A DNA stretch of 30,714 bases, taken from contig NZ_JAYLLN010000045.1 of assembly GCF_037126265.1 (NCBI RefSeq), forward strand, positions 1-30,714, given 5' to 3'. This DNA is from Sphingobacterium tenebrionis. GTDB taxonomy: Bacteria; Bacteroidota; Bacteroidia; Sphingobacteriales; Sphingobacteriaceae. This document shows positions 7,130 through 15,567 of the stretch, piece after piece. Under the pieces are notes generated by a model. That model did no database searches and was not told where the DNA came from. It was given only the letters and a program-made list of their open reading frames with translations. Each line of letters starts with the position of its first letter. Position 1 is the first letter of the stretch. The translations under genes and the position numbers were made by a program.

Positions 7130-9526
7130 TTAAATTAAATTTCTTCGTTTTGCATACCACCGGGTCATCAAACTGGTGAATGAAATGATCGTAACTGTAC
7201 TGATCGGCATCAAAATAGCCGCAAATAATGGCGACATGGTCCCTTGCACCGCAAAACTCAGACCTATGCTATTATACATCAGGGAAATGATGAAACTCAT
7301 CTTGATCACTTTCACCGCATCTTTGCTAAAAGCAAAGAATTTGGGCAATTTATCAAAAGATTCCCCATCCAAAATCGCATCACAGCCAGGAGAAAAGTTA
7401 TTGATATCATCCGATACGGCTATTCCGATATCCGCTTTTCGCAAAGCACCGGCATCGTTCAAGCCATCGCCCAACATACACACTTTATGATCTTGGTTTT
7501 GCCAATCATGGATCCGTTCCAATTTTTCCCCCGGTGTCTGATTGAACAACAATTTAGAACCTTGTGGGAAGATCATTTTCAATGCGTCTGCCCGTCGCTC
7601 ATTGTCACCTGAGATCAGGTGAAGACTATAGGATTCTCCTTTGAATTGATTGATGACGTCTGCCAATCCTGGTCGCCAGGATTGTTCCAAGGTAAAGAAA
7701 CCCTTGATTGCATCGTTGATCCGTACATATACAACCGATCCTTCCAAATCTACCTTTTGGGATCCCACATAACTGGCACTTCCCAATCGGATGCTATAAT
7801 CTTGGTATTTTGCAGATTGCCCTCTACCTGCCACCTCTTCATAATCATAAATCGGCAACAATTGCCCCTCCCCTAACCATTTGATGATCTCTCGGCTCAA
7901 AGGGTGGTTGGAATTTCGACAGAGGGAATAGATCAGGTTCTTATCCAAACTGGATAAAGATCCTTCAAAATACATACTGGAGGCATTTGGTGAGGATATG
8001 GTTCCTGTTTTATCAAAGACCATGGCATCGATGGCAGCCATCTGCTCGATAGCAGCTGTATTCTTGATATACAGTTTATTCTTATCAAAGATGCTCAATG
8101 CTGCGGAAAGGGTAAATGGCGAACTTAATGCCAAGGCACAAGGGCAGGCAATAATCAAAACGGCCGTAAAGGCTGCCCAAGCTTTATCCGCATTTCCACC
8201 AAGTAACCAATATGCACAGGAAACAAAGGCCACTGCCAAAAGACCGATGGTAAAATATTTACTGATATAGCCAATGAAGGTATCGAATTTCTTTTCGTAC
8301 TGTTTAAAACTGTCGTTGTTCCACAGTTTGGTCAGGTAACTTTGGGAAACCGCTTTCACCACTTCCAGCTCGATGGCTTCTCCCATCTGCCGCCCACCCG
8401 CATAGACGACTTCGCCCAATACCTTTTCAACAGGTTTACTTTCTCCGGTTACAAAACTGAAATCCACGGATGCATGCCCATTCAATAAAATCGCATCTGC
8501 CGGAATGATTTCATTGTTCCTTACCAAGATCCGGTCGCCCACCTGCAGATCTCCGATCTGCGTAGGTTTTTCAGTATGCTCCTTGATCACGGTCACGGCT
8601 ACCGGAAAATAAGAACGGTAATCCCTTTCAAAGGAGATGTGGTAATAGGTACGCTGCTGCACCCATTTACCGATCAGGATAAAGAACACCAAACTACATA
8701 GGGTATCCATAAATCCAGCTCCTGTTTGGGAAATAATTTCGTATGCCGAACGGAAGAAGAGCACAAATATTCCTAATGCCAAAGGAACATCCAGGTTTAA
8801 GCGCTTTTGTTTTAAACTGATCCAGGCAGATTTAAAATAATCCGACGCACTATATAATAATACCGGAAGGCCAAAGGCCAGGTTCATATAGCCAAAGAAA
8901 TTGGCGTATTGTTTTTCGAAGGCCGCCATTCCGAAATATTCCGGAAAGGAGATCATCATGGAATTTCCGAAACAGAACCCCGCTACGACGATTTTGGCGA
9001 TGAGCTTGTTCTGATTGAATTTCTTCCCTTCCTTAACCACATCCTGAAGGGTGATCTTCGGGTCGTAACCAATATTATGGAGCAGCCCCACCAATTCCCG
9101 TAGGGAAATTTCCTTTTTATGGAACGTAATACTGGCCTGTTTTTTCATGAAATCTACTTGGGATGTCTTCACGCCAGGATTCAGTTTATACAGGTTTTCC
9201 AATAACCAGATACAGGAACTGCAATGGATGGCAGGTACGTAAAAGGTGATAATGGCCATTTCCTCATCTTGGTAATCCACCAATTTGGCAACAATATTGG
9301 GTTCGTCCAAGTAGGAAAGATCCTCTTTTTGGTTCTTTTGGGATTTACCGGGATGGGTATTGTATTTATAATAACTTGCTAGGTTGTTTTCATTGAGGAT
9401 CTGGTAGACTGTTTGACAGCCCAAACAGCAGAAATCATGATCATCCAGCACATAGGCTGTTTCTTCCACCTGATCACCACAGTGGTAACAGCTGGTATTC
9501 AATTTTAATTTACTGTTGATCGCCAT
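7130..9526 (-). CDS. ccoI: copper-transporting P1B-type ATPase for cbb3 oxidase assembly (CcoI/FixI)
   Basis: A 798-residue inner-membrane ATPase that exports Cu for cytochrome cbb3 oxidase assembly. Visible in order: an N-terminal Cys cluster (CYHC at 13-16, CCLGC at 33-37); an HMA metal-binding domain with CSSC (102-105); TM helices; the actuator motif TGES; the membrane Cu site CPC (461-463); the phosphorylated Asp505 in DKTGT; NHPLS in the nucleotide domain; and GDGLND. The frame is open 40 codons further upstream, but that part overlaps hemN. The ATG at 9526 has a good AGGAG ribosome site (ATCAGGAGATTGGA) and begins the usual CcoI N-terminus, so I chose it. It lies 46 bases after hemN and 10 before ccoS. 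Confidence 0.95.
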   Translation of the reverse strand: MAINSKLKLNTSCYHCGDQVEETAYVLDDHDFCCLGCQTVYQILNENNLASYYKYNTHPGKSQKNQKEDLSYLDEPNIVAKLVDYQDEEMAIITFYVPAIHCSSCIWLLENLYKLNPGVKTSQVDFMKKQASITFHKKEISLRELVGLLHNIGYDPKITLQDVVKEGKKFNQNKLIAKIVVAGFCFGNSMMISFPEYFGMAAFEKQYANFFGYMNLAFGLPVLLYSASDYFKSAWISLKQKRLNLDVPLALGIFVLFFRSAYEIISQTGAGFMDTLCSLVFFILIGKWVQQRTYYHISFERDYRSYFPVAVTVIKEHTEKPTQIGDLQVGDRILVRNNEIIPADAILLNGHASVDFSFVTGESKPVEKVLGEVVYAGGRQMGEAIELEVVKAVSQSYLTKLWNNDSFKQYEKKFDTFIGYISKYFTIGLLAVAFVSCAYWLLGGNADKAWAAFTAVLIIACPCALALSSPFTLSAALSIFDKNKLYIKNTAAIEQMAAIDAMVFDKTGTISSPNASSMYFEGSLSSLDKNLIYSLCRNSNHPLSREIIKWLGEGQLLPIYDYEEVAGRGQSAKYQDYSIRLGSASYVGSQKVDLEGSVVYVRINDAIKGFFTLEQSWRPGLADVINQFKGESYSLHLISGDNERRADALKMIFPQGSKLLFNQTPGEKLERIHDWQNQDHKVCMLGDGLNDAGALRKADIGIAVSDDINNFSPGCDAILDGESFDKLPKFFAFSKDAVKVIKMSFIISLMYNSIGLSFAVQGTMSPLFAAILMPISTVTIISFTSLMTRWYAKRRNLI

Positions 9527-9572
9527 TCCAATCTCCTGATAAATTGTTTTAAAGATTCGTTTTTGAAATCGC

Positions 9573-10937
9573 TTATATCGCTTGGCTGAATAGATTCTCT
9601 CTTTCCTTCGTACGTTGCAAACGCACATCAAAAGCCATACACACATTTCTCAAGAAGGACTTTCCTACTTCAGTGATCTGAACTTCCAGGCCCTTGATTT
9701 CGGCAAGTCCATCCAACTGTAAAGGTTGAAGTCTATCTAAGATACCGATATTTATCTCTTCATGAGGTTTTAGGGATACTTTTCCCCTACACATCATATC
9801 CAAAATATATTGTCTTACCAGAACATCTTCTTCATTCAACAAATGACCTTTAAAAACCGGTAATTTATTTTCGGCAATCAGTTTATGGTATTCCTCTACC
9901 GTTTTCACATTCTGCGCAAAAGCGGTCCAAGCATCCGAGATCGAAGAAACCCCTAAACCGATCAACAAAGGCGTATACCTATCGGCATAGCCCATGAAAT
10001 TACGGTGCAAGGTTCCATTTTTGGATGCTTTATACAGTTCATCGGCCGGTTTTGCAAAGTGGTCCATACCCACATCTTCAAAACCAGCTTCCTGTATCAT
10101 CTGTTTTCCAAGTTTATATAAATTTAACTTTTCTTCGCCAACTGGCAAATCATGTTCAGTAAATCTTCGTTGGCCAGGTTTGATCCAAGGCACATGGGCA
10201 TAGCTATAGAAAGAGATCCGATCCGGGTTAAGGATCAAGGAATGTTCGATGGTCATTCTCACCGATTCTGCAGTTTGCAGCGGAAGACCATAGATCAGGT
10301 CAAAATTGATAGAGTCATAACCAATGGCTCTGGCGTCCTTCATCACCCGTGCAACATCCTCTACGGTCTGATGCCTATTGATGATGAACTGGACTTTTTC
10401 GTCAAAATCCTGGATCCCTAAACTGAGGCGTTTGAAACCTAAGTCGTATAATGTTTTTAAATGTTCGTAAGTCGTATTCGCAGGATGGGCTTCAAAAGAA
10501 AAAGAAGCGCCTTCCGCACGTTGATTTCCCTCCATCAATCCATCAATCAGCCGGTGCAGGTTTTCGGCCTGGAAAAAAGTTGGTGTGCCACCACCAAGAT
10601 GGATTTCCGCAATTTTCAAAGATTCATTGCCCAGAATCTCCTTATACATTTTCCATTCCTTCAAGAGGGAGGTGATATAAGGATCTTCTACCTGATGGTT
10701 TTTGGTAATTCGCGTGTTGCATCCACAATAGGTACACAGGCTTTCGCAAAAAGGTAAATGTACATAGATACTGATCCCCTGTTCTTTGGAATCCTTAAAA
10801 TTTTCGGAGACCCTTAATCTCCAGTCTTGTTCGTTGAAGTGGTCATTTTCCCAAAAAGGAACAGTTGGGTAGCTGGTATATCGAGGTGCTGCCACATTGT
10901 ATTTATGAATGAGGGCATTGAATCTATCTATTTCCAT
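9573..10937 (-). CDS. hemN: oxygen-independent coproporphyrinogen III oxidase (radical SAM)
   Basis: A 454-residue cytoplasmic enzyme that decarboxylates coproporphyrinogen III to protoporphyrinogen IX without oxygen, using SAM and a 4Fe-4S cluster. The cluster motif is C64-x3-C68-x2-C71 followed by G-C73 (CESLCTYCGC), as in true HemN rather than HemW. The N-terminal RYTSYPTVPFW and the SAM-binding GGGTPTF are also present. Length matches E. coli HemN (457). It starts one base after the stop of the small LDH-like gene and precedes ccoI. The pairing with cbb3 assembly genes points to heme supply under low oxygen. Confidence 0.96.
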   Translation of the reverse strand: MEIDRFNALIHKYNVAAPRYTSYPTVPFWENDHFNEQDWRLRVSENFKDSKEQGISIYVHLPFCESLCTYCGCNTRITKNHQVEDPYITSLLKEWKMYKEILGNESLKIAEIHLGGGTPTFFQAENLHRLIDGLMEGNQRAEGASFSFEAHPANTTYEHLKTLYDLGFKRLSLGIQDFDEKVQFIINRHQTVEDVARVMKDARAIGYDSINFDLIYGLPLQTAESVRMTIEHSLILNPDRISFYSYAHVPWIKPGQRRFTEHDLPVGEEKLNLYKLGKQMIQEAGFEDVGMDHFAKPADELYKASKNGTLHRNFMGYADRYTPLLIGLGVSSISDAWTAFAQNVKTVEEYHKLIAENKLPVFKGHLLNEEDVLVRQYILDMMCRGKVSLKPHEEINIGILDRLQPLQLDGLAEIKGLEVQITEVGKSFLRNVCMAFDVRLQRTKERENLFSQAI

Positions 10938-10938
10938 A

Positions 10939-11358
10939 TTAACCGAATTTCATCTTGTTTGCGCAGTCCATCTTGCATTGGCAGGCATCTCCTGCACAAC
11001 CGCCGACCATCCATTGGGTAAGGTTTTGGATGGTTCTTTTGGCAATATCTTCTAAGGATGTTTCAAAAGGGACGTTGGCTACATGCATTTTCAACTCACC
11101 TGCGAAATCCAGATCGATATGTTCGGTGGTGGAAGATCGTGTGACAATACTTTTCACACCTATCCTGCTCAATTCCGCCAACATGACCCGATCTAATATA
11201 TCACGTTCAGATATGATAACAGCTTCCTTTCCCAAAGCATAATGCATTGTACTGAAATTCAATTCATTGGTCACCAAAGTCAGATCATGGACCTTCGCAT
11301 TCGCTATGGCCAAGTATTCCTTTTCGGGACCTAAAATGTTATATGCAATCACTCTCAT
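10939..11358 (-). CDS. D-lactate dehydrogenase-like N-terminal half with Cys-rich tail, function unknown
   Basis: A 139-residue protein. MRVIAYNILGPEKEYLAIAN and the following 100 residues resemble the N-terminal (flavodoxin-like) part of D-isomer 2-hydroxyacid dehydrogenases, including a version of VPxxSxxxIAxxxI (VPFETSLEDIAKRTI). It stops where the NAD-binding Rossmann domain should begin. In its place is a tail with four cysteines, C-x4-C-x-C-x3-C (GGCAGDACQCKMDC), which could bind metal or an Fe-S cluster. It cannot be a working dehydrogenase. I chose the ATG at 11358 because the one at 11382 lies one base after the -7 element, before any likely transcript start. It ends one base before hemN, which implies tight coupling. 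It is probably a real gene; its role is unknown. Confidence 0.8.
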   Translation of the reverse strand: MRVIAYNILGPEKEYLAIANAKVHDLTLVTNELNFSTMHYALGKEAVIISERDILDRVMLAELSRIGVKSIVTRSSTTEHIDLDFAGELKMHVANVPFETSLEDIAKRTIQNLTQWMVGGCAGDACQCKMDCANKMKFG

Positions 11359-11383
11359 CCTTAAGTTAGATATATAAACCATT

Positions 11384-11391
11384 CAAAGGTA
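11384..11391 (-). promoter_or_regulatory. -7 element of the LDH-like/hemN/ccoI/ccoS operon
   Basis: TACCTTTG (11391-11384) fits TAnnTTTG exactly. The place of the -33 box (11413-11411) reads TGA, not TTG, so the promoter looks weak without an activator. A start near 11378-11383 puts the GTGA-N6-TCAC palindrome centred about 60-65 bases upstream, a usual place for CRP/FNR activators (class I, -61.5). Confidence 0.6.
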
Positions 11392-11400
11392 CTGTATACA

Positions 11401-11418
11401 TTCACTATATTCAGTGAA
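11401..11418. promoter_or_regulatory. inverted repeat over the -33 region
   Basis: TTCACTATATTCAGTGAA has perfect 6-bp arms (TTCACT / AGTGAA) around six bases and covers the expected -33 element. It could be a second regulator site or chance in AT-rich DNA. Confidence 0.35.
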
Positions 11419-11435
11419 CTGCATCAGCCCAGAAA

Positions 11436-11449
11436 GTGATATATATCAC
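11436..11449. promoter_or_regulatory. CRP/FNR-type box
   Basis: GTGATATATATCAC is a perfect 14-bp palindrome of the form GTGA-N6-TCAC, the half-sites read by CRP/FNR family proteins. It lies 17 bases past the stop of a gene for a CRP/FNR-domain regulator and upstream of the hemN/ccoI operon. It is the natural target of that regulator. Confidence 0.6.
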
Positions 11450-11465
11450 GGTTTAAGGAGCCAGC

Positions 11466-12524
11466 TTATTGTTTGATATTCTTTAATCGTACGACGGAGA
11501 ATATGCGGATCGCATTTCCTTCTTTGGTTAAAAGTTTTTCATCTTTAAAATCAGCCAACATGCGGCTAATGGTTTCATTGGCAGTACCCGCTAAAGCAGC
11601 AAGGTCGTCCCGGGAAATTTTGATGGTGACTTCATCATTTGCCGATCCTGATTTTTCCGCAACATTGACCAAGGCATTGGCCACACGCTTACGAACAGAA
11701 TCATAGGCAAAGCCGAGCATCTGCTCCTCTTTTTCTAAAATATTCTGGGATAATACCTTAATCAATTTAGAGGCAATCGCTGGTTTTTTATAGAGCAGTT
11801 CAAAGAAATTGTCCTTATGGATAAGGGCGATTTCCGCATCTTCCAGGATGGAGGTATTGTCGCCATATTTGGTGTTCAGCAACACCGATTCCAGGCCGAA
11901 AAATTGATCCTCAATGTAGATATTGGTGGATAATTCCCTACCATCCTTATAATTTAGAAAACTGCGAACCTTTCCCTTTTTGATATAATACACATAAAGC
12001 GGGGTGTCACCAGCTTCATAGATGGTCTGTTTCTTTTTAATGGTCTTCATTCGGCCATGGCTTGCCAGGTCCTGAAGCAGGTAGGCTTGTTCCTGTTCAT
12101 CCAATCGGAAACTATCTGCCGATGGTACGGCCTTGGCTTGGATCTGCGAACGTTTTTTGAACCTACTTTCAATAGCATTCAGCAATTCCAGGTCATCGAA
12201 TGGTTTGGTCAGGTAATCATCTGCCCCCATTTCCATGGCTTTTCTCACATCGGCCTTTTCCGACTTGGCCGTCAGAAAAATAAAAGGGATATCTTGGGTA
12301 TTTTCGTGTTTGCTCAACATATACAATACCCCATAACCATCCAGTTCAGGCATCATGATATCGCAAAGAATCATATCAGGGCGATGTTTGATCGCCAGGT
12401 CTACGCCTGTTTTTCCTTCAGGAGCCACCATGACCGAATACTCTCCGGTCAATTCCAGGATTTCTGCTGTACTTTCCCTGATATCACTATTATCTTCAAT
12501 AATTAAGATTCTTCTTTTTTCCAT
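11466..12524 (-). CDS. response regulator fused to a CRP/FNR-type DNA-binding protein
   Basis: 352 residues. Residues 1-120 are a receiver: acidic pocket E10/D11, phosphorylation site D55 in LCDIMMPE, T85 and K107 in DDYLTKPF. About 140-260 is a cyclic-nucleotide-binding-like beta barrel (TIYEAGDTPLYVYYIKKGKV). About 270-345 is a winged helix whose recognition helix reads ETISRML, the E-x2-S-R pattern of FNR. The only cysteine is C54, in the receiver, so it cannot hold the FNR 4Fe-4S cluster; signal must come by phosphorylation. It begins two bases after the kinase gene, so the pair is coupled. It resembles FixJ and FixK combined in one chain. A GTGA-N6-TCAC box lies just downstream, before the hemN operon. 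Confidence 0.93.
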   Translation of the reverse strand: MEKRRILIIEDNSDIRESTAEILELTGEYSVMVAPEGKTGVDLAIKHRPDMILCDIMMPELDGYGVLYMLSKHENTQDIPFIFLTAKSEKADVRKAMEMGADDYLTKPFDDLELLNAIESRFKKRSQIQAKAVPSADSFRLDEQEQAYLLQDLASHGRMKTIKKKQTIYEAGDTPLYVYYIKKGKVRSFLNYKDGRELSTNIYIEDQFFGLESVLLNTKYGDNTSILEDAEIALIHKDNFFELLYKKPAIASKLIKVLSQNILEKEEQMLGFAYDSVRKRVANALVNVAEKSGSANDEVTIKISRDDLAALAGTANETISRMLADFKDEKLLTKEGNAIRIFSVVRLKNIKQ

Positions 12525-12526
12525 TC

Positions 12527-13711
12527 TTATTGGATGAAATTCATTTTAAAAATTGCGCCTTCATTCACGGCGGACCAATATTCCATTTTACCGCCCATGA
12601 GTTCAACATAGCGTTTCACGATGTTCAGCCCCAAACCGGTACCAGGGATATTGCCTGTATTATTTGCCCGGAAGAAAGGTTCGAACAGGTTTACCTGATC
12701 TTCCAATGGGATACCAATACCATTGTCCTTTACGGTTACCACAAGCGAATCCTTGCCGATCTCCGTATTAAACTCAATGAAGGTATCTTCTCCGGAATAT
12801 TTTATGGCATTGGAAATCAAGTTGATGATGCTGTTTTTCAACAGATTAGGATCGATAAAGAAGTTCGCCTCTTCGCCCGTATGTTGGTAGATGATATGTT
12901 GGTTCTTTTTACAGATCATCTGCATTTCTTCTGCGATCTCTTCACCCAACTGTACCATGTTCACATCGCTTTTATTGACCACGACGACTCCCGCTTCCAG
13001 TTTTTCTAAGTTCAGAAAATCATTGAGGATCGTATTCAACAATTGAACAGAATTCTTGATCCGATTGGTATGCTTTTCAATGGGAGCATATTCCGATTTT
13101 TCAACATAGCGATCAATCAAGGAGGCCGACAATTGCACAGAGCTCAATGGAGTCCGGAATTCATGGGATGCCATAGAAACAAATCTTGATTTCAATTGGT
13201 TCAATTCCTTTTCCTTTTCAAGGGAAACACTAACATCGGCTTTCGCCTTTTCCAGCTCGGAAACCAATTTGATCAGGTCTTTTGTTCTTTCCCGCACATT
13301 CCATTCCAATTCTTGGGTATGTTTCTTTAGTTCGATCTCGGCTTTCTTCTCTTTGGTCAGGTCATGCACGAATCCGGTAAAGATCTTCCGATCCTTATAG
13401 AACACTTCGCTAACTGCCAAACGGAAAGGGAAGGTTGTACCATCTTTTTTCAGTCCCCGCACTTCCCTACCGATACCTATAATCCGTTTGTGACCTGTTT
13501 CTTCATAGTTTGAAATATAACGGTCATGATTGGAACGGTCTGGCTCAGGCATCAACATAGAAATATTATTCCCGATCACCTCTTCGGCATCATATCCGAA
13601 GAGTTCTAATGCGGCAGGGTTGATGCTTTCCACATTTCCATGGTTATCAATGGTAATAATCCCATCGATGGCATTTTCAATGATAGCTTCGAGTAACTTG
13701 GCGGTTTCCAA
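12527..13711 (-). CDS. soluble PAS histidine kinase with FixL-like heme pocket residues (likely oxygen sensor)
   Basis: 394 residues, no membrane helix. The PAS domain (about 1-120) is close to FixL: LFGYDAEEVIGNNISMLMPE, then NHDRYISNY, then KRIIGIGREVRG and FTGFVHDLT. H62 matches the heme-ligating His200 of Bradyrhizobium FixL, and R82, exactly 20 residues on, matches Arg220 that contacts bound oxygen; I77 matches Ile215. The residue at the Arg206 place is Asn68. A coiled coil (about 121-175) leads to the HisKA box with H183 (ASHEFRTPL), then the N box (NLISNAIKYS), DNGIGIP and GTGLGLNIVKR. It begins six bases after ettA and ends two before its regulator. Heme binding is inferred from these residues. 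Confidence 0.92.
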   Translation of the reverse strand: METAKLLEAIIENAIDGIITIDNHGNVESINPAALELFGYDAEEVIGNNISMLMPEPDRSNHDRYISNYEETGHKRIIGIGREVRGLKKDGTTFPFRLAVSEVFYKDRKIFTGFVHDLTKEKKAEIELKKHTQELEWNVRERTKDLIKLVSELEKAKADVSVSLEKEKELNQLKSRFVSMASHEFRTPLSSVQLSASLIDRYVEKSEYAPIEKHTNRIKNSVQLLNTILNDFLNLEKLEAGVVVVNKSDVNMVQLGEEIAEEMQMICKKNQHIIYQHTGEEANFFIDPNLLKNSIINLISNAIKYSGEDTFIEFNTEIGKDSLVVTVKDNGIGIPLEDQVNLFEPFFRANNTGNIPGTGLGLNIVKRYVELMGGKMEYWSAVNEGAIFKMNFIQ

Positions 13712-13717
13712 TAATCT

Positions 13718-15400
13718 TTATTTTACAAGTTTTTTATACTTAATTCTTTTCGGACCTACATCACCTAAACGTTTCTTTCTGTTCTCTTCGTATTCGGTAT
13801 AATTTCCTTCGAAGAAGTAGACTTGCGAATCCCCTTCAAAGGCAAGAATATGCGTACAGATGCGGTTTAGGAACCAACGGTCGTGGGAGATGATCACTGC
13901 ACATCCACCGAAATTCTCCAAACCTTCTTCCAAGGCTCGCAGGGTATTCACATCGATGTCATTGGTCGGCTCATCGAGTAATAGCACATTGGATCCCTTT
14001 TTCAAGGTAATGGCCAAGTGTACCCTATTGCGTTCACCACCGGATAATACAGCGATTTTCTTCTGTTGGTCGGCGCCATTGAAATTGAATTTGGAAACAT
14101 AAGCACGGGAATTCACCGGACGATTTCCTAATTGGATGTTCTCATTTCCATCGGTAATATTTTCCCAAACGGATTTGTTGGCATCCAGATCATCGTGCAT
14201 CTGGTCTACATAGCCCAGAGCCACGGTCTCTCCTACCCGGAATGTTCCCGAATCTGGTTCTTCCTGACCTGTGATCAATCGGAAAAGGGTCGTTTTACCG
14301 GCACCATTTGGACCGATAATACCCACAATACCTGCTGGAGGAAGGGAGAAGCTTAAATTTTCAAATAAGATCCGATCGCCATAGGCTTTGGATACATTGG
14401 TTGCTTCGATCACCACATTGCCTAATCGAGGGCCTGGAGGAATGAACAGCTCCAATTTCTCTTCGCGTTCTTTGGTTTCCTCAGAGGCTAATTTTTCATA
14501 ATTATGTAATCGGGCTTTGGATTTGGCATGTCTGGCTTTTGGTGCCATTTTTACCCATTCCAATTCGCGTTCTAATGTTTTCTGACGCTTGGTTTCCTGT
14601 TTTTCTTCCTGAGCCAATCGTTTGGCTTTCTGATCTAACCAGGAAGAATAATTCCCTTTCCAAGGAATACCTTCACCACGGTCTAATTCCAGGATCCAAC
14701 CGGCCACATTATCCAAGAAATAACGGTCGTGGGTTACGGCGATTACCGTACCTTTATATTGCTGTAAATGTTGCTCTAACCAATCGATGGATTCGGCATC
14801 CAGGTGGTTGGTAGGCTCATCCAACAACAAGACATCTGGTTCTTGCAATAAAAGACGACATAACGCCACCCTTCTTCGCTCACCCCCTGACAAATTGGCA
14901 ATTAAGGTGTCCGGCTCTGGACAACGTAAAGCATCCATGGCGCGTTCCAATTTCGAATCCAATTCCCAGGCATTGCTCGCATCGATCATATCCTGTAACT
15001 CGCCTTGCCTAGCCAATAATTTATCCATTTCATCAGGATTCTCATAGACTTCCGGCAGACCAAACTTTTCATTGATATCTTCATATTCCTGAAGGATGGC
15101 TTTTGTTTCAGCAACACCTTCTTCCACAATCTCCAATACCGTCTTTGTTTTATCCAATTCGGGTTCCTGTGCTAAATAACCTACAGAATAACCTGGTGAG
15201 AACACCACTTCGCCCTGGTAGGATTTATCGATACCGGCGATGATTTTCAATAGGGAAGATTTTCCGGAACCATTTAAACCAATGACCCCTATTTTAGCTC
15301 CATAGAAAAAGGATAGATAGATATTCTTGAGTACTTGCTTGGATGGCGGGTGAATTTTATTCACGCCTGCCATGGAAAAGATAATTTTCTCGTCTGACAT
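13718..15400 (-). CDS. ettA: energy-dependent translational throttle protein EttA (ABC-F)
   Basis: A 560-residue soluble ABC-F protein, the usual EttA length (555 in E. coli). EttA binds the ribosomal E site and gates the first peptide bond according to ATP/ADP. There are two ABC domains: Walker A GLNGSGKS (about 42-49) and GPNGAGKT, signatures LSGGERRRVAL and LSGGERNRVHL, Walker B LLDEPTNHLD and LLDEPTNDID. A basic linker rich in Lys, Arg and Glu lies between them, and the N-terminus (MSDEKIIFSMAGVNKIHPP) is typical. Only six bases separate it from the oxygen-sensor kinase gene, so the kinase and regulator may depend on this gene's promoter. Confidence 0.96.
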   Translation of the reverse strand: MSDEKIIFSMAGVNKIHPPSKQVLKNIYLSFFYGAKIGVIGLNGSGKSSLLKIIAGIDKSYQGEVVFSPGYSVGYLAQEPELDKTKTVLEIVEEGVAETKAILQEYEDINEKFGLPEVYENPDEMDKLLARQGELQDMIDASNAWELDSKLERAMDALRCPEPDTLIANLSGGERRRVALCRLLLQEPDVLLLDEPTNHLDAESIDWLEQHLQQYKGTVIAVTHDRYFLDNVAGWILELDRGEGIPWKGNYSSWLDQKAKRLAQEEKQETKRQKTLERELEWVKMAPKARHAKSKARLHNYEKLASEETKEREEKLELFIPPGPRLGNVVIEATNVSKAYGDRILFENLSFSLPPAGIVGIIGPNGAGKTTLFRLITGQEEPDSGTFRVGETVALGYVDQMHDDLDANKSVWENITDGNENIQLGNRPVNSRAYVSKFNFNGADQQKKIAVLSGGERNRVHLAITLKKGSNVLLLDEPTNDIDVNTLRALEEGLENFGGCAVIISHDRWFLNRICTHILAFEGDSQVYFFEGNYTEYEENRKKRLGDVGPKRIKYKKLVK

Positions 15401-15422
15401 AAGGATGATGAAACTTTTTCCA

Positions 15423-15430
15423 CAAAGATA
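15423..15430 (-). promoter_or_regulatory. -7 element for ettA
   Basis: TATCTTTG (15430-15423) fits TAnnTTTG and lies 22 bases before the ettA ATG. No TTG is found 19 bases upstream, so the -33 element is weak or absent. Confidence 0.45.
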
Positions 15431-15567
15431 ATGGAATTACTGACAATTTGATAGTATTCGCGCTATGGTCTAATTGTTGATAAAAATATAAAGTAACAAA
15501 AGGGTGTAAAGGGTATTTTTATTACATTTATACAATTATCACCCGATTTAATAGAGAAAGGAATTTA

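Noticed and set aside
9527..9646. A 40-codon N-terminal extension of CcoI
   Set aside because: It overlaps the hemN end, is unlike any CcoI N-terminus, and a good AGGAG site lies before the ATG at 9526.
11401..11418. Terminator for the response regulator gene
   Set aside because: The palindrome has an AT-rich 6-bp stem with no following T run, and it overlaps the next promoter's -33 region, so a regulatory site is more likely.
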